A stretch of 64,000 bases of DNA from Pseudomonas fluorescens (GTDB lineage: Bacteria; Pseudomonadota; Gammaproteobacteria; Pseudomonadales; Pseudomonadaceae): positions 110,131-174,130 of the forward strand of contig NZ_CABVHJ010000007.1 of the NCBI RefSeq assembly GCF_902497745.1. The letters run 5' to 3'. The notes beneath the pieces were generated by a model. That model made no database searches. It had not been told where the DNA came from and saw only the letters and a list, made by a program, of their open reading frames with translations. The position numbers and the translations under genes were made by a program. Positions 29,999 through 38,840 of the stretch are shown in pieces; the first letter of the stretch is position 1; every line of letters starts with the position of its first letter.

Positions 29999-30030
29999 AA
30001 ACAACGGCGCCCGCGAGGCGCCGTTTGTTT
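29999..30030. terminator. Bidirectional terminator between mscL and the reductase gene
   Basis: AAACAA, CGGCGCC, loop CGCGA, GGCGCCG, TTTGTTT; it overlaps the stop of the convergent gene by two bases. Confidence 0.9.
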
Positions 30031-30805
30031 ACCAGTAGTTTTCCACGGCCACTTGGCCTGGACGGCGGGTAAGGCTGAGGCTCATGTGGCGTTTTTTCAA
30101 CAACGCGCGAGTGTCATCGATCATCTGCGGATTGCCGCACAGCATGACCCGCGAGTGCTCCGCTGACAGTTGCACACCTGCCGCACGCTCCAGTTCACCA
30201 CTGTCGATCAGCGTGGTGATTCGCCCGTGAAGTGCATCTGGATGCGCTTCACGTGTCACCGTGGCGATGAACTGCAATTTGTGGGCATGTTCGCTGAGGT
30301 AGTCGCGCTGTTTGAGTCCGGCAATCAGATCCTGATAGGCCAACTCCCGCGCTTCGCGCACGCTGTACACCAGAATGATGCGCTCGAATTTTTCCCAGAC
30401 TTCGAAGTCCTGCAAAATCGACAGGAATGGCGCCACACCCGTACCCGTGGAGAGCAGCCAGAGATCACGCCCGTCGACGAAGCGATCAAGGGTCAGATAG
30501 CCGAATGCCTGGCGCTCCACCAGCAAAGTGTCGCCAACCTGCAACCGGCTCAGCTCACTGGTGAATTCTCCCCCCGGCACCACGATGGAAAAGAACTCGA
30601 GAAACTCGTCAAACGGCGACGACACCATCGAATAGGCACGCCACACGGTACTGCCATCGGCCTTGGTCACACCGAGCCGGGCGAACTGCCCCGCACGGAA
30701 ACGAAACCCTGCATCCCGGCTGGTGCGCAAGGTAAAAAGGCTCGGCGTCAAGGTTTGAACATCGAGCAAGGTCTGCGTGGTGTATTTCTCGGCACTGGCG
30801 GTCAT
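30029..30805 (-). CDS. fpr: Ferredoxin-NADP(+) reductase, E. coli-like subclass
   Basis: 258 aa from the ATG at 30805 with GGAGTG upstream. FAD site WRAYSMVSSP, NADP site LLSTGTGVAPFLSIL and VMLCGNPQMIDD, and an aromatic C-terminus (VENYW) typical of the E. coli Fpr subclass. It passes electrons between NADPH and ferredoxin or flavodoxin. Its place after mscL matches PA4615, not PA3397, so fprB is a possible name. Confidence 0.92.
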   Translation of the reverse strand: MTASAEKYTTQTLLDVQTLTPSLFTLRTSRDAGFRFRAGQFARLGVTKADGSTVWRAYSMVSSPFDEFLEFFSIVVPGGEFTSELSRLQVGDTLLVERQAFGYLTLDRFVDGRDLWLLSTGTGVAPFLSILQDFEVWEKFERIILVYSVREARELAYQDLIAGLKQRDYLSEHAHKLQFIATVTREAHPDALHGRITTLIDSGELERAAGVQLSAEHSRVMLCGNPQMIDDTRALLKKRHMSLSLTRRPGQVAVENYW

Positions 30806-31126
30806 GGGACACTCCATTGATCGGTGACTGCCAGTGTCGCGCAAATCGAGCCTGCGAAACACCGACGACTGATAATGGTATTCAACCGTCTCCAGACACC
30901 GTCAAAGCATTAAACTGTTAAAAAAGTCAGAATTAGAGCAACAACTTTACATGAAGACTCAAATGTAAAGTTTCTGAGCACTAAGAACTCTTTATAGACA
31001 GATCATCAATGTTCAATACCGAAAAAATTTAAAGCACTCCGTAAGAAACATCCTACACTTCGTTGCGTGCCGGATCCTTTGGATCCATTCCGCGCCCCCC
31101 CCGCAACGTCGATGGAGTGTTCAGAA
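30806..31126. other. AT-rich intergenic stretch between fpr and the LuxR solo gene
   Basis: About 320 bp without a gene and clearly AT-richer than the flanks. It must hold two divergent promoters. I see no strong dyad that would be a LuxR (lux) box. Confidence 0.5.
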
Positions 31127-31840
31127 ATGGAAACATGGAAGGAATCACAATTGAAACAACTGACGTTTGCCAAGGGAGTAGATGCCGCTTATCCGATTCT
31201 GCTGCGATTCGCCGAAAACCTCGGATTCAACTTTTGTGAAATTTCGGTTGTTTCACTCCATCGGGACCTGCCTCTTAACACCTTGCAAATCAATAACTAC
31301 CCTAAAGAATGGAACTCGCAATATGAAGAAAACCATTACAGTAGAGTCGACCCACTAATAGCACACTGCAATCACTCAATGACTCCCATTGTCTGGTGCG
31401 AATCGGTATTTGCCGAAGCCCGGCCGATATGGGAGGGATTACAGCAACATGGACTGCAAAATGGCTGGTCGCAGTCGTTCCATCACGAGCAGAGTGGCTT
31501 GTGCAGTATTATCAGCCTGGCGCGAAAACATTACTCGATCAGCCCTCTGGAGCTGTATGAGCATTTCGGTTACATGTTCTATGCCGCCAGTCATCTGAGT
31601 GAAATGTTTGCCCGGACACTGCCGCCTCATTCGCTCAAACCCCGCCATCCACACCTTTCCCCAAGGGAACTGGAGGTTTTGCAGTTATCCGCAGGTGGCA
31701 AAACGGCCTATGAGATATCGAAGATCCTTAGCCTGAGCGAACGCACGGTGAACTATCACGTGCAGAACGTGATCGAGAAGCTCAACGTCTGCAACAAGAT
31801 TTCCGCTGTCATCGCCGCCGTCAGAGCGCACATCATCTAG
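31127..31840 (+). CDS. LuxR-type quorum-sensing regulator without a synthase partner (LuxR solo)
   Basis: 237 aa from the ATG at 31127, which has GGAG ten bases upstream; longer frames begin with GTG at 31067. N-terminal autoinducer-binding domain (about 20-165) keeps the residues typical of acyl-homoserine lactone receptors: Trp and Tyr in KEWNSQYEENHYSRVDPLI, Asp-Pro in the same block, Trp in TPIVW and Gly in QSGLCS. C-terminal HTH (SPRELEVLQLSAGGKTAYEI ... SERTVNYHVQNVIEKL). No luxI is nearby, so it may respond to a distant or foreign signal. Target unknown. Confidence 0.92.
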   Translation: METWKESQLKQLTFAKGVDAAYPILLRFAENLGFNFCEISVVSLHRDLPLNTLQINNYPKEWNSQYEENHYSRVDPLIAHCNHSMTPIVWCESVFAEARPIWEGLQQHGLQNGWSQSFHHEQSGLCSIISLARKHYSISPLELYEHFGYMFYAASHLSEMFARTLPPHSLKPRHPHLSPRELEVLQLSAGGKTAYEISKILSLSERTVNYHVQNVIEKLNVCNKISAVIAAVRAHII

Positions 31841-32016
31841 TCGATCAGCCTTGCCTCCTTTACAAAACATGCGGGTAATAACAGCAAAAAAACCGTACCA
31901 TTTGTGACCCTCTTGAGTGATGACGTGAACATTCTGCGTTGCATTACACTCAGTCGGTTCCGCCGCACACTGTCAGGCTGCGGAACACCCCGTTGATTAC
32001 CCTGAGTTCCCGCCCG

Positions 32017-33141
32017 ATGCCTTTGCTTGAAACACCCTTCGCCCAACTCGACCTGATCCGCCAGCCCGAGCAGCAGAATGAACCGTTGCAAGCCTTCGAT
32101 GCGGCCGACGAATACCTGCTCAACCATCTGGCCGCGCAGCAACTGACGGCTGACACGCGGGTACTGGTGCTCAACGACAGCTTCGGTGCGCTGGCGGCCA
32201 GCTTGCTCGGCAAGGTCAAGGTCAGCAGCAGCGGCGACTCGTTTCTGGGGTTTCAGGGGCTGGAAAAAAACCTGCTGCGCAATGGCCAGGCGTTCGACGC
32301 CATTCGCGCAATACCCGCCAGCGAGCCATTGGTCGGGCCGTTCGATCGTGTGCTGATCCGCGTGCCGAAAACCCTCGCGCTACTGGAAGAACAACTGATC
32401 CGCTTGCAAGGGCAGCTCGCGCCCGGTGCCGAAGTGGTCGCAGCTGCCATGGTCAAACACCTGCCACGCGCTGCCGGTGACTTGCTTGAGCGCTACATCG
32501 GGCCGGTACAAGCCTCTCTGGCGGTGAAGAAAGCGCGGCTGTTGATCGCCACACCTGAAGCGAAAGCCCCGGCCGTCTCGCCCTACCCTTCGCGGTATCG
32601 CCTCGACGAACCGTCGATCGAATTGCTCAACCACGCCAACGTGTTCTGCCGCGAAGGCCTGGACATCGGCACGCGCGCCTTCCTCCCGCATCTGCCGAAA
32701 AACCTTGGTAGCGCCCGAGTTGCCGATCTGGGCTGTGGCAACGGGGTTCTGGCCATCGCGAGTGCGCTGCAAAACCCCGATGCGCATTACACGCTGGTCG
32801 ACGAGTCGTTCATGGCGGTGCAATCAGCTGCCGAAAACTGGCGCGCAGCGTTGGGTGATCGCGAGGTGATCGTGCGTGCCGGCGATGGTCTGGCCGGGCA
32901 GGAAGCACAATCGCTGGACGTGGTGCTGTGCAATCCGCCGTTCCATCAGCAGCAGGTGGTTGGCGACTTCCTCGCCTGGCGTATGTTCCAGCAGGCGCGC
33001 GAAGCGCTGGTGGTGGGTGGCGCGCTGTACATCGTCGGCAACCGTCACCTGGGTTACCACAGCAAACTGGCGCGGCTGTTTCGCGGCGTCGAGCAAGTGG
33101 CTGCCACGCCGAAATTCGTGATTCTCAAAGCCCGCAAGTAA
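32017..33141 (+). CDS. rlmG: 23S rRNA guanine-N2 methyltransferase RlmG
   Basis: 374 aa from the ATG at 32017 (MPLLETPFAQLDLI). Two tandem methyltransferase-like halves: a degenerate N-terminal one and a catalytic C-terminal one with the SAM motif VADLGCGNGVLAIAS and the NPPF substrate motif (VVLCNPPFHQQQ). Length and layout fit RlmG, which methylates G1835 of 23S rRNA; RsmC, acting on 16S rRNA, is the close alternative. Confidence 0.88.
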   Translation: MPLLETPFAQLDLIRQPEQQNEPLQAFDAADEYLLNHLAAQQLTADTRVLVLNDSFGALAASLLGKVKVSSSGDSFLGFQGLEKNLLRNGQAFDAIRAIPASEPLVGPFDRVLIRVPKTLALLEEQLIRLQGQLAPGAEVVAAAMVKHLPRAAGDLLERYIGPVQASLAVKKARLLIATPEAKAPAVSPYPSRYRLDEPSIELLNHANVFCREGLDIGTRAFLPHLPKNLGSARVADLGCGNGVLAIASALQNPDAHYTLVDESFMAVQSAAENWRAALGDREVIVRAGDGLAGQEAQSLDVVLCNPPFHQQQVVGDFLAWRMFQQAREALVVGGALYIVGNRHLGYHSKLARLFRGVEQVAATPKFVILKARK

Positions 33142-33151
33142 ACCGCCAGGC

Positions 33152-33176
33152 AAAAAAAACCCTCCGCAAGGAGGGT
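33152..33176 (-). terminator. Terminator of the cio operon
   Basis: Read on the minus strand: CCCTCC, loop TTGC, GGAGGG, then a run of eight T. It also lies just after the rlmG stop. Confidence 0.9.
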
Positions 33177-33214
33177 TGCAAAGCCGTACCCGAAGGCGCC
33201 GGGACGGGGATGAT

Positions 33215-33382
33215 TCAGTGGGTGGTCAGACCTGCGGCATTCATGAACATGCGCATCAGGCTGGCGGCGATAAACAGCGCGCCAACACTACCGACCCAGA
33301 TCAGAGCCAACCAGCCGAGCCGCTGCCACAGCGGCTTTTTTTCGGCTTCTTCAATGTCGTGCAGGGAATGTTTTCCAGTCAT
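33215..33382 (-). CDS. DUF2474 small membrane protein (CydX/CbdX-like)
   Basis: 55 aa. It begins MTGKHSLHDIEEAEKKPLWQ and has one membrane helix (about residues 24-43), ending MNAAGLTTH. Small one-helix proteins of this kind sit after bd-type oxidase genes and stabilise the oxidase. It follows cioB by about 75 nt with a single REP in between, then a strong terminator. Identified by translating the minus strand between rlmG and cioB. Confidence 0.85.
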   Translation of the reverse strand: MTGKHSLHDIEEAEKKPLWQRLGWLALIWVGSVGALFIAASLMRMFMNAAGLTTH

Positions 33383-33426
33383 TTTCTTCAAACCTCTTCA
33401 AGATTGATGGCGCCATTACCGACGCC

Positions 33427-33450
33427 ATCGCGAGCAGGCTCGCTCCCACA
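33427..33450. repeat. Single REP element
   Basis: One copy of the GTGGGAGCGAGC-type REP (minus orientation) between cioB and the DUF2474 gene. Confidence 0.85.
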
Positions 33451-33459
33451 GGGTTTTGC

Positions 33460-34467
33460 TTAGTGATAGCCGTCTTCATGGGTAACCTTGCCGCGGAACA
33501 CGTAGTAGCTCCAGAAGGTGTAACCCAGGATGAACGGGATGATGAACAGCGTGCCCACCAGCATGAAGCCCTGACTTTGCGGCGGTGCGGCGGCGTCCCA
33601 GATCGAGATCGACGGCGGCACGATGTTCGGCCACAGGCTGATGCCCAGACCGCTGTAGCCGAGGAAGATCAGCACCAGGGTCAGCAGGAACGGCATGTAG
33701 TTGGCGTTGCGCGCCACGGCGCGGATCAGGCCGTACATCGTCACCAGCACCAGAATCGGTACCGGCATGAACCAGAACAGGTTCGGCATGCTGAACCAGC
33801 GGGTGGCAATATCCGGATGAGCCAGCGGCGTCCAGATACTGACAATACCGATCACGGCCAGCAGTACGAACGCCAATGGCCGTGCCAGATCATGCATCTG
33901 TTCCTGAAGCTTGCCTTCGGTTTTCATGATCAGCCAGGTGCAGCCGAGCAAGGCATAGGCCACCACCAGTGCGGCGCCGCAGAACATGGTGAACGGTGTC
34001 AGCCAGTCCAGTGAACCGCCGGCAAACTGCCGGTTGACCACCGGCAAGCCGTCGATGAATGCACCCAGCGCCACACCCTGGAAGAACGTCGCCGCCACCG
34101 AGCCGCCGATAAAGGCCTTGTCCCACAAATGACGCTTGTCGTCCTTGGCCTTGAAACGGAACTCGAACGCCACACCACGAAAGATCAGGCCGATCAGCAT
34201 GAAAATCAGCGGCAGATACAACGCCGACAAAACCACCGAATAGGCCAGCGGAAATGCACCAAACAACGCTGCACCGCCCAGTACCAGCCAGGTTTCGTTG
34301 CCGTCCCAGACCGGGGCGACCGTGTTCATCATCACGTCACGGTCGACTTTGCCCGGGATGAACGGGAAGAGAATCCCGATCCCCAGGTCGAAGCCGTCCA
34401 TGACCACGTACATCATGATGCCGAAGATGATGATCACGGCCCAGATCAGCGGAAGATCAATACCCAT
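33460..34467 (-). CDS. cioB: Cyanide-insensitive (bd-type) quinol oxidase subunit II
   Basis: 335 aa, polytopic. Opening DLPLIWAVIIIFGIMMYVVM with MDGFDLGIG, and VWDGNETWLVLGG, are the marks of CydB/CioB. It starts 3 nt after the cioA stop. It is a structural subunit of the cytoplasmic-membrane oxidase that reduces oxygen using quinol. The Pseudomonas type is usually called CioB. Confidence 0.95.
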   Translation of the reverse strand: MGIDLPLIWAVIIIFGIMMYVVMDGFDLGIGILFPFIPGKVDRDVMMNTVAPVWDGNETWLVLGGAALFGAFPLAYSVVLSALYLPLIFMLIGLIFRGVAFEFRFKAKDDKRHLWDKAFIGGSVAATFFQGVALGAFIDGLPVVNRQFAGGSLDWLTPFTMFCGAALVVAYALLGCTWLIMKTEGKLQEQMHDLARPLAFVLLAVIGIVSIWTPLAHPDIATRWFSMPNLFWFMPVPILVLVTMYGLIRAVARNANYMPFLLTLVLIFLGYSGLGISLWPNIVPPSISIWDAAAPPQSQGFMLVGTLFIIPFILGYTFWSYYVFRGKVTHEDGYH

Positions 34468-34470
34468 GAG

Positions 34471-35919
34471 TCAAATCTCCTTGGTCACGCGAATGTCGTC
34501 GTCGCCGTGATCGGCATCGGCCGAGTCGTCGGCAGCGGACAACGGACGGGCCGGTGTGCGTTTCTTGCCTGGACCACCGTCCGGCGTTTCCGTGCCCTCG
34601 CTGATCTTCGGCCCTTTGCGCACCAGACGCATCATGTAACCGAGACCCGCACCGAACAGCGCGAAGTACACCACCACAAACATGATCAGGGTGATGCTCA
34701 TCTGCATGAAGCTGTGGTTTGAAGACGCATCCGCCGTGCGCATCAGCCCGTAGACCACCCACGGCTGACGGCCGATTTCCGTAGTGAACCAGCCAGCGAG
34801 AATCGCGATCAGGCCGGAAGGCCCCATCCACAATGCCAGATACAGGAACGGCCGCGAGGTGTAGAGCGTGTCGCGTTTGCGCAGCCAAAGGCTCCACAGA
34901 CCGGTGAAGATCATCAGGAAACCGAGGCCGACCATGATCCGGAACGACCAGAACACGATGGTCGAATTCGGCCGGTCTTCCGGCGGAAACTCCTTGAGCG
35001 CCGGCACCTGTTTGTCCAGCGAGTGGGTCAGGATCAGGCTGCCGAGGTAAGGGATCTCCACGGCGAACTTGGTCTTCTCTTCTTTCATGTCCGGCCAGCC
35101 GAAAAGGATCAGCGGCGTCGCTTCATCACCGTGGTTTTCCCAGTGACCTTCAATCGCGGCGATTTTTGCCGGTTGATGTTTGAGCGTGTTCAAACCATGG
35201 AAGTCGCCGATGACTGCCTGGATCGGCGCGACGATCAGCGCCATCCACATCGCCATCGACAACATCGTGCGGATGGCCGGGTTGTCCTTGCCGCGCAGCA
35301 AGTGCCAGGCCGCCGAGGAGCCGACGAAGAATGCCGTGGCGACGAACGCCGCTGTCGCCATGTGCATCAGGCGATACGGAAACGAAGGGTTGAAGATGAT
35401 CGCCAGCCAGTCGGTGGGGATGACTTGCCCGTTAACAATCTCGAAGCCCTGCGGGGTTTGCATCCAGCTGTTGGAAGCGAGAATCCAGAACGTCGAAATC
35501 AGCGTGCCGATCGCCACCATGACCGTGGAGAAGAAGTGCAGCCCGCGCCCGACCTTGTTCCAGCCAAACAGCATCACCCCAAGGAAACCGGCCTCGAGGA
35601 AGAACGCCGTGAGCACTTCATAGGTCAGCAACGGCCCGGTGACGGCGCCGGCAAAGTCCGAGAAGCGGCTCCAGTTGGTGCCGAACTGGTAGGCCATGAC
35701 CAGGCCCGAGACCACACCCATACCGAAGTTGACGGCAAAGATCTTCGACCAGAAATGGTAGAGGTCACGGTAGGTGTCGTTACGGGTTTTCAGCCACAGT
35801 CCTTCGAGTACCGCAAGATAACTCGCCAGACCAATGGTGATGGCCGGGAACAGGATGTGGAACGAGATGGTGAACGCGAATTGAATTCGGGCGAGATCTA
35901 GTGCCTCTAAACCGAACAT
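34471..35919 (-). CDS. cioA: Cyanide-insensitive (bd-type) quinol oxidase subunit I
   Basis: 482 aa from the ATG at 35919, preceded by AGAGGAAG; the longer frame to 36051 is not supported. Heme-ligand His in FTISFHILFPAITIG and another in LMHMATAAF; the quinol-site motif GRQPWVVYGL is present. The short length reflects a short Q-loop, typical of CioA rather than E. coli CydA. The C-terminal tail (residues 440-482) is hydrophilic. A perfect ANR/FNR box lies 163 bp upstream. Confidence 0.95.
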   Translation of the reverse strand: MFGLEALDLARIQFAFTISFHILFPAITIGLASYLAVLEGLWLKTRNDTYRDLYHFWSKIFAVNFGMGVVSGLVMAYQFGTNWSRFSDFAGAVTGPLLTYEVLTAFFLEAGFLGVMLFGWNKVGRGLHFFSTVMVAIGTLISTFWILASNSWMQTPQGFEIVNGQVIPTDWLAIIFNPSFPYRLMHMATAAFVATAFFVGSSAAWHLLRGKDNPAIRTMLSMAMWMALIVAPIQAVIGDFHGLNTLKHQPAKIAAIEGHWENHGDEATPLILFGWPDMKEEKTKFAVEIPYLGSLILTHSLDKQVPALKEFPPEDRPNSTIVFWSFRIMVGLGFLMIFTGLWSLWLRKRDTLYTSRPFLYLALWMGPSGLIAILAGWFTTEIGRQPWVVYGLMRTADASSNHSFMQMSITLIMFVVVYFALFGAGLGYMMRLVRKGPKISEGTETPDGGPGKKRTPARPLSAADDSADADHGDDDIRVTKEI

Positions 35920-36081
35920 ATGGCTTCCTCTGTCAGGTAGTACCGGCTGCGGACCCGGAGGCCTGCACCCACTGCCCCCACGGATATGGAGTGCGGCGAA
36001 TTCTGATTCGTTCTTTTTAAACAACCATCGCAACGCAGGGAGTCTGGCCAACTGGCCACCGGATCAATTCCGTTCGGGGTC

Positions 36082-36095
36082 TTGATCTGGATCAA
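36082..36095. promoter_or_regulatory. ANR/FNR box, perfect consensus
   Basis: TTGATCTGGATCAA matches TTGAT-N4-ATCAA exactly. It lies in the 393-bp gap between divergent cioA and the MFS gene, closer to cioA. ANR is known to repress cioAB at low oxygen in P. aeruginosa. The remainder of this gap shows no gene. Confidence 0.85.
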
Positions 36096-36312
36096 GCAAC
36101 GTTGAAAGAGTAGTCCCATTTTTGCCGATGAACTGCGTGGTCGTTTGCCGCGTGACAAGTTGCCTCATTGCAGCCGCGATGCTCTGCCAGACATTTCTTG
36201 CGGCAAGCTTGCGGAAATCGATGTCTGGCTAACTAAATTTTTTGTCATAGCAACTTCCTGTTACAGACTGGTGATAACCTCGGCATTCCCCTCGAACCAG
36301 ACCTGCCTTCAG

Positions 36313-37551
36313 ATGCCCAGTCAAGCGCCCCTGCTGTTACGTCATCACCGCCCGTTTCTCGCTTTCTGGTTCGCGCGGATTTTCACCGCCAGCGGTTTTC
36401 AGATGCTCACCGTGGCGATCGGCTGGAACCTCTACCAATTGACCGGCAACGTCCTCGATCTGGGTCTGGTCGGGCTGGTCGAATTCGCGCCGCGCGTGCT
36501 GTTCATGCTGCACACCGGGCATGTCGCCGACCGCTATGACCGACGCAAAGTCGCCGCAATCTGTCAGTCGCTGCAGGCGCTAATCGCCTTGGCGCTGGCC
36601 ATCGGTAGCGCCACCGATCACGTCACCCGCGAGATGATCTTCATCCTTGCCTTCCTGCTTGGCGCAGCCCGTTCGTTTGAAATGCCAACCACTCAGGCTC
36701 TGCTGCCGAGTATCGTGCCCAGCGCACTGTTCCCACGGGCAGTGGCGGCGGCGCAATCGGCGCAGCAGTCGGCGACCATCGTCGCGCCAGCGCTCGGCGG
36801 TTTGCTCTATGCGTTCGGCAGTGTCTGGGTTTATGGCCCGACGGTGCTGCTCTATGTGATCGCCTGCACCTTGATGCTCAACCTGCCCGCGCGGCAAACG
36901 CCGCTGAACAAAGGCAAAGCCACACTGGATTCGTTGCTGGCGGGGATTCGCTTCATTCGCAGCCGCCCGGACATCCTTGGGGCGATTTCGCTGGATCTGT
37001 TTGCGGTGCTGCTCGGCGGCGCCACGGCGCTGCTGCCGGTATTTGCCAAAGACATTCTGCTGACCGGGCCATGGGGCCTCGGCCTGCTACGTTCGGCGCC
37101 GGCAGTCGGCGCACTCGGCATGTCGCTGTTCCTCGCGCGGTTTGCCGTGGAGCGCAATGTCGGTCGGGTGATGTTCACAGCGGTGGGCATCTTCGGCGTC
37201 GCCACCATTGCCTTCGGCCTGTCGACCTCATTCTGGTTCTCCCTCGCGGTGCTGGTGGTGCTCGGCGCGGCGGACATGATCAGCATGGTCATCCGCGCGT
37301 CTTTCGTGCAGTTGGAAACCCCGGACGAAATGCGGGGCCGGGTCAGCGCGGTGAACGGGCTGTTTATCGGTGCTTCAAACCAGTTGGGCGAATTCGAATC
37401 CGGCGTCACCGCCCATTGGTTCGGTACTGTGCCAGCGGTGGTGATGGGCGGGATCGGCACGCTGGTGGTGACCGCGACTTGGATCAAGTTGTTCCCGACG
37501 CTGGCTAACCGGGATCGGATGCATGTGCCGGTGGAAGAGGTGAAGGTCTGA
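36313..37551 (+). CDS. MFS transporter, EntS-like drug/siderophore exporter family
   Basis: 412 aa from the ATG at 36313; an open extension to 36145 is not supported. About 12 membrane segments; the motif A-like loop reads GHVADRYDRRKV between TM2 and TM3. It reads like the MFS_3 group that includes enterobactin exporter EntS. Substrate not predictable from sequence. Upstream gap shared with cioA. Confidence 0.85.
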   Translation: MPSQAPLLLRHHRPFLAFWFARIFTASGFQMLTVAIGWNLYQLTGNVLDLGLVGLVEFAPRVLFMLHTGHVADRYDRRKVAAICQSLQALIALALAIGSATDHVTREMIFILAFLLGAARSFEMPTTQALLPSIVPSALFPRAVAAAQSAQQSATIVAPALGGLLYAFGSVWVYGPTVLLYVIACTLMLNLPARQTPLNKGKATLDSLLAGIRFIRSRPDILGAISLDLFAVLLGGATALLPVFAKDILLTGPWGLGLLRSAPAVGALGMSLFLARFAVERNVGRVMFTAVGIFGVATIAFGLSTSFWFSLAVLVVLGAADMISMVIRASFVQLETPDEMRGRVSAVNGLFIGASNQLGEFESGVTAHWFGTVPAVVMGGIGTLVVTATWIKLFPTLANRDRMHVPVEEVKV

Positions 37552-37581
37552 CAACCTCCAAAACACAAAATAACTGAAAAG

Positions 37582-37629
37582 GTGCGGTACATAGTTACCG
37601 CACCGAGTGTAATGTATCGCCTTACACTC
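37582..37629. promoter_or_regulatory. Two operator palindromes upstream of higBA
   Basis: GTGCGGTA-N6-TACCGCAC (37582-37603) and GAGTGTAA-N9-TTACACTC (37605-37629), both with perfect 8-bp arms, end just before the higB start at 37636. The second is of the TTACAC/GTGTAA kind bound by HigA antitoxins, so autoregulation by HigA or HigBA is likely. Confidence 0.75.
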
Positions 37630-37635
37630 GAGCCC

Positions 37636-37914
37636 ATGATCAAATCCTTTCAGCACAAAGGCCTTCGAGGCTTCTATGAAACAGGTTCGACTCGCGGGAT
37701 TCGTGCCGACCACGCAAAACGGCTGTCGCGCATGCTGCAGTTCATGGATCGCGCTACGCTTCCCGCAGATCTGGACCTTCCGGGTTGGCGCCTGCATCGA
37801 TTGAAAGGTGAACTGACGGAGTACTGGTCGCTGAGCGTTTCAGGCAACTGGCGAGTGATCTTTCGTTTTGTCGGTTCGGATATCGAACTGGTCGATTATC
37901 TGGACTACCACTGA
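37636..37914 (+). CDS. higB: HigB/RelE-type toxin (mRNA interferase)
   Basis: 92 aa from the ATG at 37636, the canonical HigB length. Family blocks MIKSFQHKGLRGFYETGSTR, LPGWRLHRLKGELTEYWSLS and NWRVIFRF...VDYLDYH are complete. HigB cleaves mRNA at the ribosome and is neutralised by HigA, encoded 14 nt downstream. Two operator palindromes lie immediately upstream. Confidence 0.95.
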   Translation: MIKSFQHKGLRGFYETGSTRGIRADHAKRLSRMLQFMDRATLPADLDLPGWRLHRLKGELTEYWSLSVSGNWRVIFRFVGSDIELVDYLDYH

Positions 37915-37928
37915 CAGGAGGCAGGCTT

Positions 37929-38216
37929 ATGCCCATGCACAACCCGCCACACCCCGGCGAAACACTGCTGATGGATGTTTTGCCCGAGCTTGGCATCAGC
38001 GTGACCGAATTGGCCCGACACTTGGGCTTCGCGCGCCCACATCTTTCCCGTGTATTACACGGACATGCGCCAATCAGTCCGGATCTGGCTGTGCGTCTTG
38101 AGCGTGCCGGCATTGGCAAGGCGCGTGTGTGGCTAGGCGTACAAACCGACTACGATCTGTGGCAAGCGGAGCATCGGGAGCAACCGGTTATCGAACTGAT
38201 CGCTGTCCACGCCTGA
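37929..38216 (+). CDS. higA: HigA antitoxin, XRE type
   Basis: 95 aa. NPPHPGETLLMDVLPELGIS and the HTH VTELARHLGFARPHLSRVLH are typical HigA. It binds and silences HigB and, with it, represses the operon. AGGAGG lies just upstream of the ATG, a much stronger site than that of higB, consistent with excess antitoxin. Confidence 0.95.
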   Translation: MPMHNPPHPGETLLMDVLPELGISVTELARHLGFARPHLSRVLHGHAPISPDLAVRLERAGIGKARVWLGVQTDYDLWQAEHREQPVIELIAVHA

Positions 38217-38228
38217 CACCTCCAGCCA

Positions 38229-38774
38229 CTACAACTCCCCCGCCACTTTCCCCCGCAAGGCCTTGCCGCCGAGTTGCTCGACTAGCGTCAAGGCAAACTC
38301 CAGCGCAGCGCTTGAGCCTTGTGCGGTGACGCAGTTGCCGTCGACCACCACCGGTTGATCAACAAACGTACAGCCCGAGAGTTGATGGCTGGCACTGGGC
38401 AGGCAGGTCATGCGCCGCTGGCGCAGCATGCCGAAGGATTGCAGGGCGACGGCCGGGGATTCGGCGATGGCGGCGAACAGGCGTCCGGCGCTGGCCTGAT
38501 CCTTGAGCAACTGTTGCAGAGGTTGGTGCGCGGCCAGATGTTGTGAACCGACAACACCGCCGGGCAGGACGATCAGGTCGAAGGTTTGCGCCAGCACATC
38601 GACCAGCATGCCGTCGGCGGTCAGGCGTGTACCACGCGCGCAGGTGAGCATGCGTCGTCCTTCAATACTGGCGGCGACAACTTCAATCCCGGCGCGGCGC
38701 AACACGTCGATCAGGGTCACGCTTTGCAGATCATCGATGCCCTCGGCGAGGGTAATCAGGGCTCTAAAGGTCAT
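38229..38774 (-). CDS. DJ-1/PfpI-family protein lacking the nucleophilic cysteine
   Basis: 181 aa. DJ-1 layout: ALITLAEGIDDLQSVTLIDV, a YajL-like core and FDLIVLPGGVVGSQHL. Where DJ-1/YajL proteins have the elbow Cys (AAICAxP), this one reads FAAIAESPAV, so the nucleophile is Ala. A Cys follows in MTCLPSASHQLSGC but at another position. It may bind rather than act on a small molecule. Converges on higBA, 13 nt apart. Confidence 0.85.
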   Translation of the reverse strand: MTFRALITLAEGIDDLQSVTLIDVLRRAGIEVVAASIEGRRMLTCARGTRLTADGMLVDVLAQTFDLIVLPGGVVGSQHLAAHQPLQQLLKDQASAGRLFAAIAESPAVALQSFGMLRQRRMTCLPSASHQLSGCTFVDQPVVVDGNCVTAQGSSAALEFALTLVEQLGGKALRGKVAGEL

Positions 38775-38840
38775 GGGCGCTATCCACTGGGTGATACTTC
38801 AAGCGTAGTCAGCTTCACCCGGATCGCGCTGCAACAGCCG

